Shown here in pieces: positions 8,772-17,658 of a stretch of 64,000 bases of DNA; position 1 is the first letter of the stretch, and every line of letters starts with the position of its first letter. Location: positions 2,108,001 to 2,172,000 of the forward strand of contig JAPFFF010000010.1 of the NCBI GenBank assembly GCA_039105265.1, written 5' to 3'. The position numbers and the translations under genes were made by a program. Below the pieces are notes generated by a model. The model saw nothing but the letters and a program-made list of their open reading frames with translations. It ran no database searches and was not told the DNA's origin. The DNA is from Tritrichomonas musculus (Eukaryota > Parabasalia > Tritrichomonadida > Tritrichomonadidae).

Positions 8772-10340
8772 TTATTTGTACTTGATTGTGACAGATCCAT
8801 TGTTTTGGTTGAATCCATCTGTTCCAATTGCTTTGGTATCAAGACTCCAGCTAGTAGCTTGCCCTTCATTTGATCCTTTGCACCATCCTCCTCCTGGTGC
8901 AAAACTGTCACCTTTTGATCCACCACATCCATAGCCACCTCGTGAAATTCCATTCCCACATTCATAAAATGTGCCTTTTGCATCACAGTTAATAAATTGT
9001 GGAATGCATTTGACACGTAAGTCTCCATCACTTGATTGGCCAGAGTGAAAATATGTTGAATACGCTGTGAAATTGTTTGGTGATTTGTAATTGGATGCTT
9101 CCCCATCATATCCAGTACTATTTCGACCATGACGGCCGCTGTCTTCACCGCCAGAGCCTCCTGCAACAACAAGTAACGTCTCATAGTTGATGTCACCTTT
9201 CGTGAATTGGTATCTGTTATCAGTCACTTTCTCAATTCGTTTGAAAATAAATGTTCCTCCGCCTCCACCACCGGCTGTGCCTTTTTTTTGTGTTGCCTGC
9301 TTTGATGTCCCGATTCCGCCAACAACGATGTCGATCACATCTCCTTTTTTGAATTGAAAATTGGCTACAATTTTAGCACCTTTACCTCCTTTACTCGTGA
9401 AATTTGTGCCGTACGTGTTACCTCCAGATCCTGCTGCTCCAATCGCTTCAATTTCATAATTACCATCCTTTGGAATCATGAATGTTTGAAGTGATCCAGT
9501 GTAATCAAATTGCTTATTAATTTGAAATTTGTTCTTTTGTTCTTGGAAGTATTTTTTGGCGATTTCAGCGAGTATTGCTGTTTCTTTAGATGCAATTTCA
9601 CCATCGATATGATTGATAATGTATTCAGTCATGTCTTTGTCAAGATGTTTCTCATCAAGTTGAAGTAAAAAATGCATCAGAAAAAGTGGTTCTTCGTTGT
9701 CTTTGAAAATATTGAATATTTCTAAGTATTCTTCTGTTTTATCTGATTTATTTCTTTCTTCGTTTTCACGAATATAAAAATCGATGATGTCAAGAATGAT
9801 TTCTTCTTCGATTTTTTGGAACATGTCACTTTTTAGAAAATTTACAAAATGTTCTGATAAAAATTTAATTGCTTCGAAATGAAATGACGTCGTTAATAAT
9901 GAAATCGATTCTTCAATAGTACTGATAAATTTGGTGAACTCAAATGACAAACTTTCATCTTTTGATTGATAGTCAATCGATCTTAAAATTAATGTTAAAA
10001 GAAATGTTTCTTCTTCGGAAAATGTTATTGGTTTGTTGCTCGATTCAATAATTTTTTCAAAAATTTTGTCGATATTTTCTTTAATGTGTGTTTGATCTTT
10101 GAAAAGTTTAAAATGAAAAGGAATATTGATTTCGATCGATTGAATCGTTGGATCTGTTTGATAAAATGTATTGACTTTTCGTGAGATAATACGTGCTTTG
10201 TTAAGTGTCGTTTTGATTTCTGTTTGTTGTAGATTTTGTTCTTGCTCATATTTAATAATAAATGAAAAATCACTACTATCATCATTCTGCGTTAATCGAC
10301 AGAATGATTTGTAAGATGGCTGAATTGTTGATGTTGTCAT
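8772..10340 (-). CDS. glycine-rich domain protein (ALK-type Gly-rich domain, 522 aa)
   Basis: The start chosen is the ATG at 10340 (MTTSTIQPSYK); the upstream extension to 10463 is hydrophobic AT-rich translation without family resemblance. Residues 1-300 are a helical region of the kind found at the front of trichomonad BspA/LRR and Gly-rich proteins. Residues ~310-522 are a glycine-rich domain like that of ALK/LTK receptors: GAAGSGGNTYG, GKGAKIVANF, a run of six Gly in TAGGGGGGTFIF, VVAGGSGG, GGYGCGG, and a final GSVTIKYK strand with paired cysteines. There is no signal peptide, so a domain that is extracellular in animals seems attached to a cytosolic helical region. Role unknown. Confidence 0.8.
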   Translation of the reverse strand: MTTSTIQPSYKSFCRLTQNDDSSDFSFIIKYEQEQNLQQTEIKTTLNKARIISRKVNTFYQTDPTIQSIEINIPFHFKLFKDQTHIKENIDKIFEKIIESSNKPITFSEEETFLLTLILRSIDYQSKDESLSFEFTKFISTIEESISLLTTSFHFEAIKFLSEHFVNFLKSDMFQKIEEEIILDIIDFYIRENEERNKSDKTEEYLEIFNIFKDNEEPLFLMHFLLQLDEKHLDKDMTEYIINHIDGEIASKETAILAEIAKKYFQEQKNKFQINKQFDYTGSLQTFMIPKDGNYEIEAIGAAGSGGNTYGTNFTSKGGKGAKIVANFQFKKGDVIDIVVGGIGTSKQATQKKGTAGGGGGGTFIFKRIEKVTDNRYQFTKGDINYETLLVVAGGSGGEDSGRHGRNSTGYDGEASNYKSPNNFTAYSTYFHSGQSSDGDLRVKCIPQFINCDAKGTFYECGNGISRGGYGCGGSKGDSFAPGGGWCKGSNEGQATSWSLDTKAIGTDGFNQNNGSVTIKYK

Positions 10341-11131
10341 TGACCCTTTTTGTTTAATTAAAATTTTGAATTTTAAAGCATAAAATAAAAATATCTCTAT
10401 TTTTAATAATAAAAGTTCATTATTTTTGTAATTTATAAAACATATAAAATATAATGAAATCATTAAAATTTTAAATAATAACAGTTGGATGTATTGATAA
10501 GAAAAAAAATTTCATCAAAAATAGAGGTATAGAATTGAACTTTTTCAATAAGTTTTATTAAAATCTAAAACATTGGTATCTTTATTAATATCCTATAAAT
10601 TAAAATAATAATAATTTCATAATTATATTTAATTCATATTATAAATATTAATTTTTATAAATAAGCATTTTTATCATTAACCAAAGAGATTACATTATAA
10701 CTCAAAACTGGTACAAAAGTTTGTTTCCTTCGAAATATATAATAAGTTTTATCTGATAGTTAATCAAATTAGCTGGTTTATAAAAGAATCGGATCACACA
10801 ATTTTTTTTTTCTACTTTAATTCCTTTATTTTAATTTAGTTTTTATTGAAAAAGTGAATAAGAAAAAACCGTTATTATTTATGTTTCAAAATAAAATTGA
10901 ATTAAAATTCAGAAATCTAAAAATAAACTTAACAAATTTCAATTAAAAAATATATATATCTTTAAATTTCATGATTATAATATTAATTAAATCATAAATA
11001 TAATTTAAATATTTAATACAGATTAATATAAATATATAAACATAATAATTCTATGGCAAAATTTTTCTATACCTCTTCAAAAAGTATATAATTTTTTGGC
11101 CTTAAGGCCAATTCACAAAGGAGTATAAAAA
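10341..11131. other. AT-rich divergent intergenic region
   Basis: About 790 bases between two divergent genes, made of A/T runs and short TATA-like strings with no coding potential. The last 35 nt before the acyltransferase ATG (GGCCTTAAGGCC palindrome near 11098, TTCACAAAG at 11112-11120) are the only notable sequence; TCACA fits a trichomonad initiator 17 nt before the ATG. Confidence 0.5.
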
Positions 11132-12364
11132 ATGAGCTCATTTCAAAATATAAATGATTCTTTTACTCCATTAAATACAGATTCTGAAGATCATATAATA
11201 GATGTTGATCCAATTCTTGTTAATGACAACCTTGTTCAATTATTAGATATTGAGGAAAAAGAAAGAGAAAAAGAAAAGAATGAACCAATCAATACTCCCA
11301 AACCAAGAACAAAAAATTGTTCGATAGAATTATGCCGAATATTTGCTGGATTTTTAGTTATTTGCTGTCATTTAGTTTCTCATGGACTTGGCGGGGTACC
11401 CCATTTTCCTCACAATTCACTTTTTCTGCTCAACAATCTCTCATTGGCATGCAATTCATTATTTATTTCAATATCATCGTTTTTCCTCTGTGACTCTCGT
11501 TTCAGCATCACAAGAATCGTTCGATTTTGGATTGTGACTGTCATCAATCTTTATTACGCCAATTTTCTGATGGAAAGACTCAAAATTGCACCATTTACAA
11601 AGCAAGACGAATACAATTGTTGGTTCTGGTTTCAAATAGGCGACATTTGGTATTCAACGGGACACATGACATTCATCTTCATCATGCCACTTATTTCGAA
11701 AATAGCTGATCGAATTGGCAAAAGATCGCATTTTATTTTAGTCTTATTTTTGACGTACACAACTTCAATTGGAAATGCAAAACCAAATGGAAGTCGGCTT
11801 TCAATTGGATACAATATTGACCTTTTTATTGTAATTGCAATGTTCACTTCATTTTATAAGAAGTATCTGTATGAGAAATCGATTCTTTGGGGATTTCCGA
11901 TCTTTTACGTTCTTTATACATCGCAAATCAGGTACATACGAGGCCAATTGAAGCTTTATTTCACGAATTATGTTTGTGTAAAGACATTTTTTAATGGATT
12001 CTTTTTTCATTCAATTTCTGGAACTTGTCAAATTTTTATGTCTTTTTGTATTTTTCATATTCTGTCTCATATTAATGTTCCTTCTTTCTTATACTATCCT
12101 TTGACTTTCATCGGAAAAACTGTCTACGGAAGCTACGTGATCGGCGACAATTACAAAATTAGAGGAAGAATTTATAAATTGATAAAAATAAAAGAATTGG
12201 TAAAACCAAATAATATGGTGAAGCCAATTTTGTTCAATGCAGGAAAATTATATATTAGGTATATCTTCTTGTCTGGATTGCTCAATATTCCTTTGGATCT
12301 TCTGGTTTTTGATCGAGATTATTTCAAGAAATTTGCTCGAAAAATAGATGACTTTTTATATTAG
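11132..12364 (+). CDS. acyltransferase-3 family integral membrane protein (410 aa)
   Basis: A soluble acidic N-terminus (1-60) is followed by about ten hydrophobic helices. The first carries the family signature IELCRIFAGFLVICCHLVSHG with the conserved Arg (R69) and His (H80) of Acyl_transf_3 enzymes, which move acetyl or other acyl groups onto sugars or lipids at membranes (OafA/NolL relatives). Later helices (FILVLFLTYTTSIG, IDLFIVIAMFTSFY, CQIFMSFCIFHILSH) and a TVYGSYVIGDN turn support the fold. The last ~70 residues are basic. The family is expanded in trichomonads and is thought to be of bacterial origin. The stop TAG is followed within 3 nt by a perfect 19-bp hairpin. The substrate cannot be told. 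Confidence 0.8.
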   Translation: MSSFQNINDSFTPLNTDSEDHIIDVDPILVNDNLVQLLDIEEKEREKEKNEPINTPKPRTKNCSIELCRIFAGFLVICCHLVSHGLGGVPHFPHNSLFLLNNLSLACNSLFISISSFFLCDSRFSITRIVRFWIVTVINLYYANFLMERLKIAPFTKQDEYNCWFWFQIGDIWYSTGHMTFIFIMPLISKIADRIGKRSHFILVLFLTYTTSIGNAKPNGSRLSIGYNIDLFIVIAMFTSFYKKYLYEKSILWGFPIFYVLYTSQIRYIRGQLKLYFTNYVCVKTFFNGFFFHSISGTCQIFMSFCIFHILSHINVPSFLYYPLTFIGKTVYGSYVIGDNYKIRGRIYKLIKIKELVKPNNMVKPILFNAGKLYIRYIFLSGLLNIPLDLLVFDRDYFKKFARKIDDFLY

Positions 12365-12366
12365 TC

Positions 12367-12427
12367 TTTTCTTTTTAAATGAAAACTTTTATTAGGAAAA
12401 TATTAATTTTTTCATTTAAAAAGAAAA
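12367..12427 (+). terminator. perfect 19-bp inverted repeat just after the acyltransferase stop codon
   Basis: 12367-12385 (tttt ctttt taaat gaaaa) is the exact reverse complement of 12409-12427, separated by 23 nt. It begins two bases after the TAG and would put a stable A/U stem in the 3' UTR. It could mark an mRNA end or an RNA-processing signal, or be a small fold-back element. Confidence 0.5.
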
Positions 12428-12724
12428 ATTTATTGAGTGCAATGATTATTAAATCTTTATTAAAGAGATGATCACAGATTCCAAAAAAAAAAAAAAAAAA
12501 AAAATCAGGTTTTTACCAAATAACAGTATTCTTGGATAGTTATTTACCAGTATTTATAAAAAAATGCATTATAAAGGTCCAAAAAAAGTATAAAATCATA
12601 TAAAAATATATAATGAAAAATTATTTAATAATGATGGTTGCAAAAATTTTTTCACAATGTTAGTTTTCTTATAAAAGGAATAGAAACAATTAATATTTAG
12701 TTTTTATTTATACATGATATTTAT
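12428..12724. other. AT-rich spacer with an A22 tract
   Basis: 12483-12504 is a run of 22 adenines. The rest is A/T-rich sequence between two 3' ends, with no coding potential seen. Confidence 0.6.
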
Positions 12725-13123
12725 TTATATAGTAATAAAAGCTTCATGACCAGATTTCGTAAGATGGAAGACAAGTCGCACTCTTCCACCTTTCTTAACT
12801 CCTTTTGCAGGCAAGAAATCATACCATTGATCTATAATTTCTCCTTCAGGAAATGATTTAACTTCGAATTCTTGAGTTGATATAATGTCATCTTTTGATA
12901 TTGTATCTTTGTCAAAAAGTTCAATATAAAGTTTGTCACTGATTCCTGATGTGATTGTAAGGTGGAATTCATCATTCCAAACTGGTTCATGTGTATTTTT
13001 TCGCACTCTTGTTTTCCAAATTTATGATGTACTAATTTTAAATTTAAGATATGGATCTGATTTACTAAAAATATCCATTTTAGGAACATCGCATGCTTCA
13101 ACTGCACGAATATGGAGGATCAT
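12725..13123 (-). pseudogene. C2-domain protein interrupted by one in-frame TAA
   Basis: From ATG 13123 the frame reads MILHIRAVEACDVPKMDIFS then KSDPYLKFKISTS, a stop (TAA at 13024-13022), then IWKTRVRKNTHEPVWNDEF in the same frame and on to …RVRLVFHLTKSGHEAFITI and a normal stop. This is one complete C2 domain (~132 residues; SDPY and NPVWNDEF-like landmarks) with a single CAA-to-TAA type lesion and no frameshift. C2 domains bind phospholipids, often with calcium; the SDPY Asp is present. Since the code here is standard it is probably a young pseudogene, or a shorter protein starting at Met 13006. Sequencing error is the alternative. Confidence 0.85.
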
Positions 13124-13532
13124 AGTCAGAATTAAAATTTAAAAAAAAAATGAATTGAATAAATAAGATTTCTTTCATAATTTCTATTCAATAAAAAATA
13201 TTTTTCTGAAGATTTTATATTAGAAAAAAAATATTAGCATTCAATTTTGAATTAATAAAAATTTTATTCAATATAATATAATTTATTGAAGCAATATAAA
13301 AGAATAATTCGTATAAGTAATACTGTGTTAGAATTTCAAGTCAGATAATTTTTGCACATCTATCCCGACTGGCCATCAATTTTTTTCTAACCAAGTCAAA
13401 ACTTACAAAGAATAATTCAAGTAAATATTTAAAAAAATCATCATAAACTATAAAAATTAATTTCCAGTATAGATAAATATATATAAATGCATTTTCTTCA
13501 ATATTTAAACTTTTTATATAAAATTATTTATT
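13124..13532. other. AT-rich spacer
   Basis: A/T-rich, with no ORF, RNA fold or repeat that I can support. A short less AT-rich patch (13365-13400) has no recognisable product. Confidence 0.5.
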
Positions 13533-14828
13533 TTAATAATCTTCTTCTCTTTCATCTTCATGTTTATCATCATTTTCAGAACCAATACTTTCAATATATG
13601 AAACAATGTCATTATTTCCATAATTTTCTGCAATTTCCACTGCAGAAATGCCATATTCGCCAACATCATCTGGTTCAAGTAATTTATGTTTCAGTATGTA
13701 CTTAACGATGTCCAGTTGATCATTTCTGGCAGCCGATTGGAGCATAGTTTTGCCATAACTGTTTAAATTGTGTGAATCAACCTTTTCATTTTGCAATAAA
13801 AACTTCAGAAAATCAAGATAGCCTTCAAATGCGGCAATATCCAGAGGAGAAGATCCAATATCTCCATGTTCATTGATTGCATTAGAATCATCCAATTCAA
13901 TTAATTTGAGCATTGCTTCGTAATTTGAAGAATAAATGCATTTGATATATGCTTCACCATCTATTTTAATGTCGTAATTGTGAATTAAATATTCAATCAA
14001 TTCATTATTCATATACAAAATGGCATTGTAAAGCAATACATTTTCGTATTCCAAATTTGAATGACTTTCATTTTCAATAATATGTATTATTTCATTATTT
14101 CCACCAACAATTGCATGCTTTAACAACATTTCGTAATCAATGTCATTCGTCTTATTAAGTAAGAATTTGAAGCAATTAACTGATCCTAAAGATGCTGAAT
14201 AGAAAAGTGGTGGAACATTTCGTAAAATACTATAATGTTCAAAATAAGAAGATGGGATTTTTTTGTTTATATCAAAGTTGTTCAATGAAATTAATTGTTG
14301 AAGTTTATCAACATCGTCTTTTAGAATTGCTTGAACAATTGGATGGATGGAATGCATTTGATTACGGAATCTGATTTTTTCATCGTCAGTCATATTTTTT
14401 ATATCTTCATAATCATTATTTCCAAAATTAATATAGTAAGATTGACACCAATACTTAATTGGATTTATAAAAAATGAATGATTATAAAAAATTTTTTCCA
14501 TTCTTGAATTTTTTTTGCCTGATAAGTTCAAAATAATGGGAATAATAATGGCCCTATCTATAACATCATTATCTGAAATATATTCTTGAACTCTAATATT
14601 ATCAAGTTCAATTTTATCAAACATTTTGATTAAGTTTACTGCATTATCCAACAGTTTTGGCCTAGCATATATAACTGAGGAAATTAATTTCATTGTAGAA
14701 AGAGTTCTTTTATTGTTCTTAAGCAAATCATTATCATCAATGAATTTTTTGATATTATTGATATCCTCTTCTCCTTTCATCGAAAGAAGCAACTGTTGAA
14801 GTTCTTCATATTTTTTAAACTGTTCCAT
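13533..14828 (-). CDS. ankyrin-repeat protein with DUF3447-type N-terminal region (431 aa)
   Basis: The start chosen is ATG 14828 (MEQFKKYEELQQLLLSMKGE), since the upstream codons to 14909 precede the initiator. The N-terminal half has the DUF3447 pattern (FYNHSFFINPIKYWCQSYY…HSIHPIVQAILKDDVDKLQ). The C-terminal half has 5-6 ankyrin repeats, the last three being near consensus: GSSPLDIAAFEGYLDFLKFLL, then GKTMLQSAARNDQLDIVKYIL and GISAVEIAENYGNNDIVSYI. The tail is short and acidic. No signal peptide or TM segment, so probably a cytoplasmic scaffold. It is of the same family as the ankyrin genes at 4.2-6.1 kb and 43-48 kb, which suggests local expansion. Confidence 0.9.
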   Translation of the reverse strand: MEQFKKYEELQQLLLSMKGEEDINNIKKFIDDNDLLKNNKRTLSTMKLISSVIYARPKLLDNAVNLIKMFDKIELDNIRVQEYISDNDVIDRAIIIPIILNLSGKKNSRMEKIFYNHSFFINPIKYWCQSYYINFGNNDYEDIKNMTDDEKIRFRNQMHSIHPIVQAILKDDVDKLQQLISLNNFDINKKIPSSYFEHYSILRNVPPLFYSASLGSVNCFKFLLNKTNDIDYEMLLKHAIVGGNNEIIHIIENESHSNLEYENVLLYNAILYMNNELIEYLIHNYDIKIDGEAYIKCIYSSNYEAMLKLIELDDSNAINEHGDIGSSPLDIAAFEGYLDFLKFLLQNEKVDSHNLNSYGKTMLQSAARNDQLDIVKYILKHKLLEPDDVGEYGISAVEIAENYGNNDIVSYIESIGSENDDKHEDEREEDY

Positions 14829-14841
14829 TATGGGATTTATA

Positions 14842-14849
14842 TAAAGTGA
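14842..14849 (-). promoter_or_regulatory. candidate initiator (Inr) of the 431-aa ankyrin gene
   Basis: The minus strand reads TTTCACTTTATATAAATC before the ATG. TCACTTTA is a strong match to the trichomonad initiator, with a leader of about 19 nt. It also supports the start at 14828 over the longer frame. Confidence 0.5.
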
Positions 14850-15183
14850 AATAATTTGTTTGAATGGAAATTTAGGAAAAAAATTCAAAAAGGGCGGGAT
14901 TTCATTCAAAATTCAATTGAAATCCTGCCATATTTTATTATTAATTAAACAAATTTATACATTTAATAGAAAACATATATTAAAATGATATATATGAAGT
15001 ATAAATGAAATTTCTTAAATTTGACTATATGAATATTTCATATTTTTAAAAAATCATCAAATAGAGATATATATATGTAATAATATCATTTTATAAAAGA
15101 TAAAATATGAAATTAATTCAAAAACAAACTCAAATTTAATAAAAATCAAAGATATATATGTCTGTCAAAATTTAAGATTGTAT

Positions 15184-15548
15184 GCTACTTATTCAAAAGG
15201 AGTGTGAATAGCTCTTCCAGATATGTAAATGTTTTTCATTCTCAAAAGAAAAAAATGTAAGTAAACACTTGAAGGAAAAAATTGAATCATTAGTGCCAAA
15301 GTTGTTTCATCATCAAGTTCTCCTTTATCTCTCATTTTTTTACAAATGTTAATTTTATCAAAGCTGTAGAACAAAAAGTCAAAGAAAGAGTTGGTATCAA
15401 GGGCATGTCTTTGTTCTTAATCTTTTAAGTTCATTTTTTTCAGTGAAAAACCAATGAATAGCTTGAAATCCTTGATTGAATGGTGACTCATTCAAAGAAT
15501 TATAAATGTTTCGAATCTGTATTTGACTTGATATACTTTTTATCATAT
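15184..15548 (-). pseudogene. relic containing a DHHC-protein tail fragment (inverted relative to the intact gene)
   Basis: On the minus strand a frame opening at about 15546 encodes …IRNIYNSLNESPFNQGF…, the same peptide as the C-terminal cytosolic tail of the intact palmitoyltransferase. The DNA 15466-15497 is the exact reverse complement of 16389-16420 (32 nt). After a stop and a frame change, a 61-codon frame (15374-15189) with no recognised match follows. It looks like a dead, inverted paralogue fragment joined to another relic. Confidence 0.55.
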
Positions 15549-15748
15549 TTTTTTGTAATATTCAAACTCATACTCAGAAAATATTGTAATGTATTATATA
15601 TATATATATTGAATATCTAAAGAATTCAAATAAAAATTTAATTCATAATAAGATATTGGTCTAATATGAAATAAAAAATTGAGAGCTTAATTGGTTTCTC
15701 CTTTATTATATAAATTGTTATATTTTATCGAACTGCAGGAGAAAAAAA

Positions 15749-16549
15749 ATGTCGAAATTCAAATATCAGCAATTTTTTATCATAATTCATTTTATCATGT
15801 TTATAGTATACCTATTTACAAAAGAAACTTTTTTTTACAATTCATATCATAGCCAGATACCTTTTCTTTTCTATACACTCCTTATTATTTATTGTTTGAT
15901 GCTAAAATTTTATTCAAAAGCAAGCTATTCACCAGGTTATGTGACAGATGAAATTATTGATGTGGAAAACGTTGGAACCAATTTATTTTTTTGCAAGTAT
16001 TGCCAAATATATGCTCCAATCCGCGCATCACACTGCAAAATATGCCAAAAATGCGTAATTAGAAGAGATCATCATTGCCAATGGACAAACAACTGCATAG
16101 GACGAGATAATCATTTCTATTTTTTCTTATTTACGTCTCTTGCATTTATTTCAGAGTTGATTCCGCAGCTGGATTCAACCACTCATTTAATTTTTTGTTA
16201 TAAAAAAATTGTGAAAAATAAGTTTTTTTTATTTACAATTTTGTGCTACACATCATTCATTATCGCAACAACTTTTGCATGCATTTTAACATATAATCTA
16301 TCATATCAGAATGTTCTCTCAATTATGGATAATTCAACAATGTGGGAAAGGCGAAAAAGAGACAGAATTACATACTTGAAAAATTACCCTTTGAATGAGT
16401 CACCATTCAATCAAGGATTTGTGAGAAACTTGATTGAATTTTGTACAATGCGAAAGAAGAAAATGAATTGGAAGATAGAGCAAATTGAAAATTCTGTTTT
16501 ATATAATAGTTCTAATTCATTGAATGAAAATGATGATAATTTATTATAA
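15749..16549 (+). CDS. DHHC-type protein S-acyltransferase (palmitoyltransferase, 266 aa)
   Basis: Two N-terminal membrane helices (about 8-24, 36-54) precede the DHHC cysteine-rich domain at 82-125: CKYC, HCKICQKC, RRDHHCQWTNNCIGRDNH with D107-H108-H109-C110. C110 is the residue that is auto-acylated and passes palmitate to target cysteines. Further helices lie near 124-138 and 158-182, then a TMWE that corresponds to the family TTxE motif (197-200) and a basic/acidic cytosolic tail. The loop between helices 3 and 4 is short. It acts at ER, Golgi or plasma membrane; targets are unknown. All core residues are present, so it should be active. Confidence 0.93.
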   Translation: MSKFKYQQFFIIIHFIMFIVYLFTKETFFYNSYHSQIPFLFYTLLIIYCLMLKFYSKASYSPGYVTDEIIDVENVGTNLFFCKYCQIYAPIRASHCKICQKCVIRRDHHCQWTNNCIGRDNHFYFFLFTSLAFISELIPQLDSTTHLIFCYKKIVKNKFFLFTILCYTSFIIATTFACILTYNLSYQNVLSIMDNSTMWERRKRDRITYLKNYPLNESPFNQGFVRNLIEFCTMRKKKMNWKIEQIENSVLYNSSNSLNENDDNLL

Positions 16550-17658
16550 CTGATTTTATTCATTACGCTAGATGAAGAATAAACTCGGTAATATAGAGGA
16601 AGAAGAAATTGATAATATCAAGAAATATCACAAATCAACTTCCTCAATTTGAAGAAATGAAATTAAATAATGACTTGAATTTTCTAAATTTAAAAGCAAA
16701 AGAACTGAGAGAAGAAATACGAACTCGCATGAAACAGCTTGGAGAAGAATTACTACAAATAACGATAAAGTTTTGTTGCAATAGATAAGGATTATTTGCT
16801 ACAGAAGAAGAAAACTATTTACTATAGAAGAAGAACTGCCACAGATGAAGAAGAATTGCTTAAAAGAAAGAATTATTTATATAATGTATATATCATTTAC
16901 AATTTTATAAATTCATTTAAAATTTCATAAATTTTGTTTTTATGGAATTAAATTAATTTTATAATTTAATTATAATTGTAATTAAAATGTCTAAATAATT
17001 AACAATATTTTAAATATTTTTATTATTTTTTAAGATATATACATAATATCATAAAATTTTTAGACAATTCAATTCACCGACTTACCTTTTCAAAAAATAA
17101 AATTTTGAACCAGAATTATTCAATAAGAAAAAATAAAACGGTTTGGCCCAAGTAGATTAAATTTTTAGAAGCAAAAAATAAATATCTTTTATTTATCATT
17201 ATTTATCTATTTATTCCTCTCTCAAAAAGTGGGCGGCTTTTTGAATAGGTTTCCTTCAGCCAATAAAAATATAAATATTCGAGAATAAAAACTTAATTAT
17301 TATAAAACTATTTTATAATAAATAGAATACATATTAGTGATATATTAATATAAGCTTTTTTTACAATTTTGCTTTTTCTTTTTTGGTGAATATTTATTTT
17401 TTAAAAAAATATTCAATTTTACAAATGAAATTTCATTTTTAAACTGAGTTCAAAAAACTTCACCTCCATTTCAAATTTTAAATCATTTTATCTTTTTTAT
17501 AAAACAATTTAATTGCATTATTCTTCATTAATAATATATTAAATAATTATCATAATATTAATAAAATTTTAAAAAAAGAATTCATATTTAAAATATAAAG
17601 ATATGATTATTTTAAATTGAGAGGGAGTTTATTAGTTTTTCGTTTACGATATTTCCAA
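16550..17658. other. intergenic region with a coiled-coil relic at 16657-16788
   Basis: 16657-16788 (+) encodes 43 residues (MKLNNDLNFLNLKAKELREE…) with heptad-like Leu/Glu spacing; the frame is open a little upstream and then decays into repeated GAAGAAGAA-rich runs to about 16880. It may be a gene fragment, or a former extension of the DHHC protein. The remainder to 17658 is A/T-rich without further signal, apart from a ctcaaaaagtgggcgg … CCAATAAA block at 17221-17268 similar to that upstream of the 14-3-3-like gene. Confidence 0.4.
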
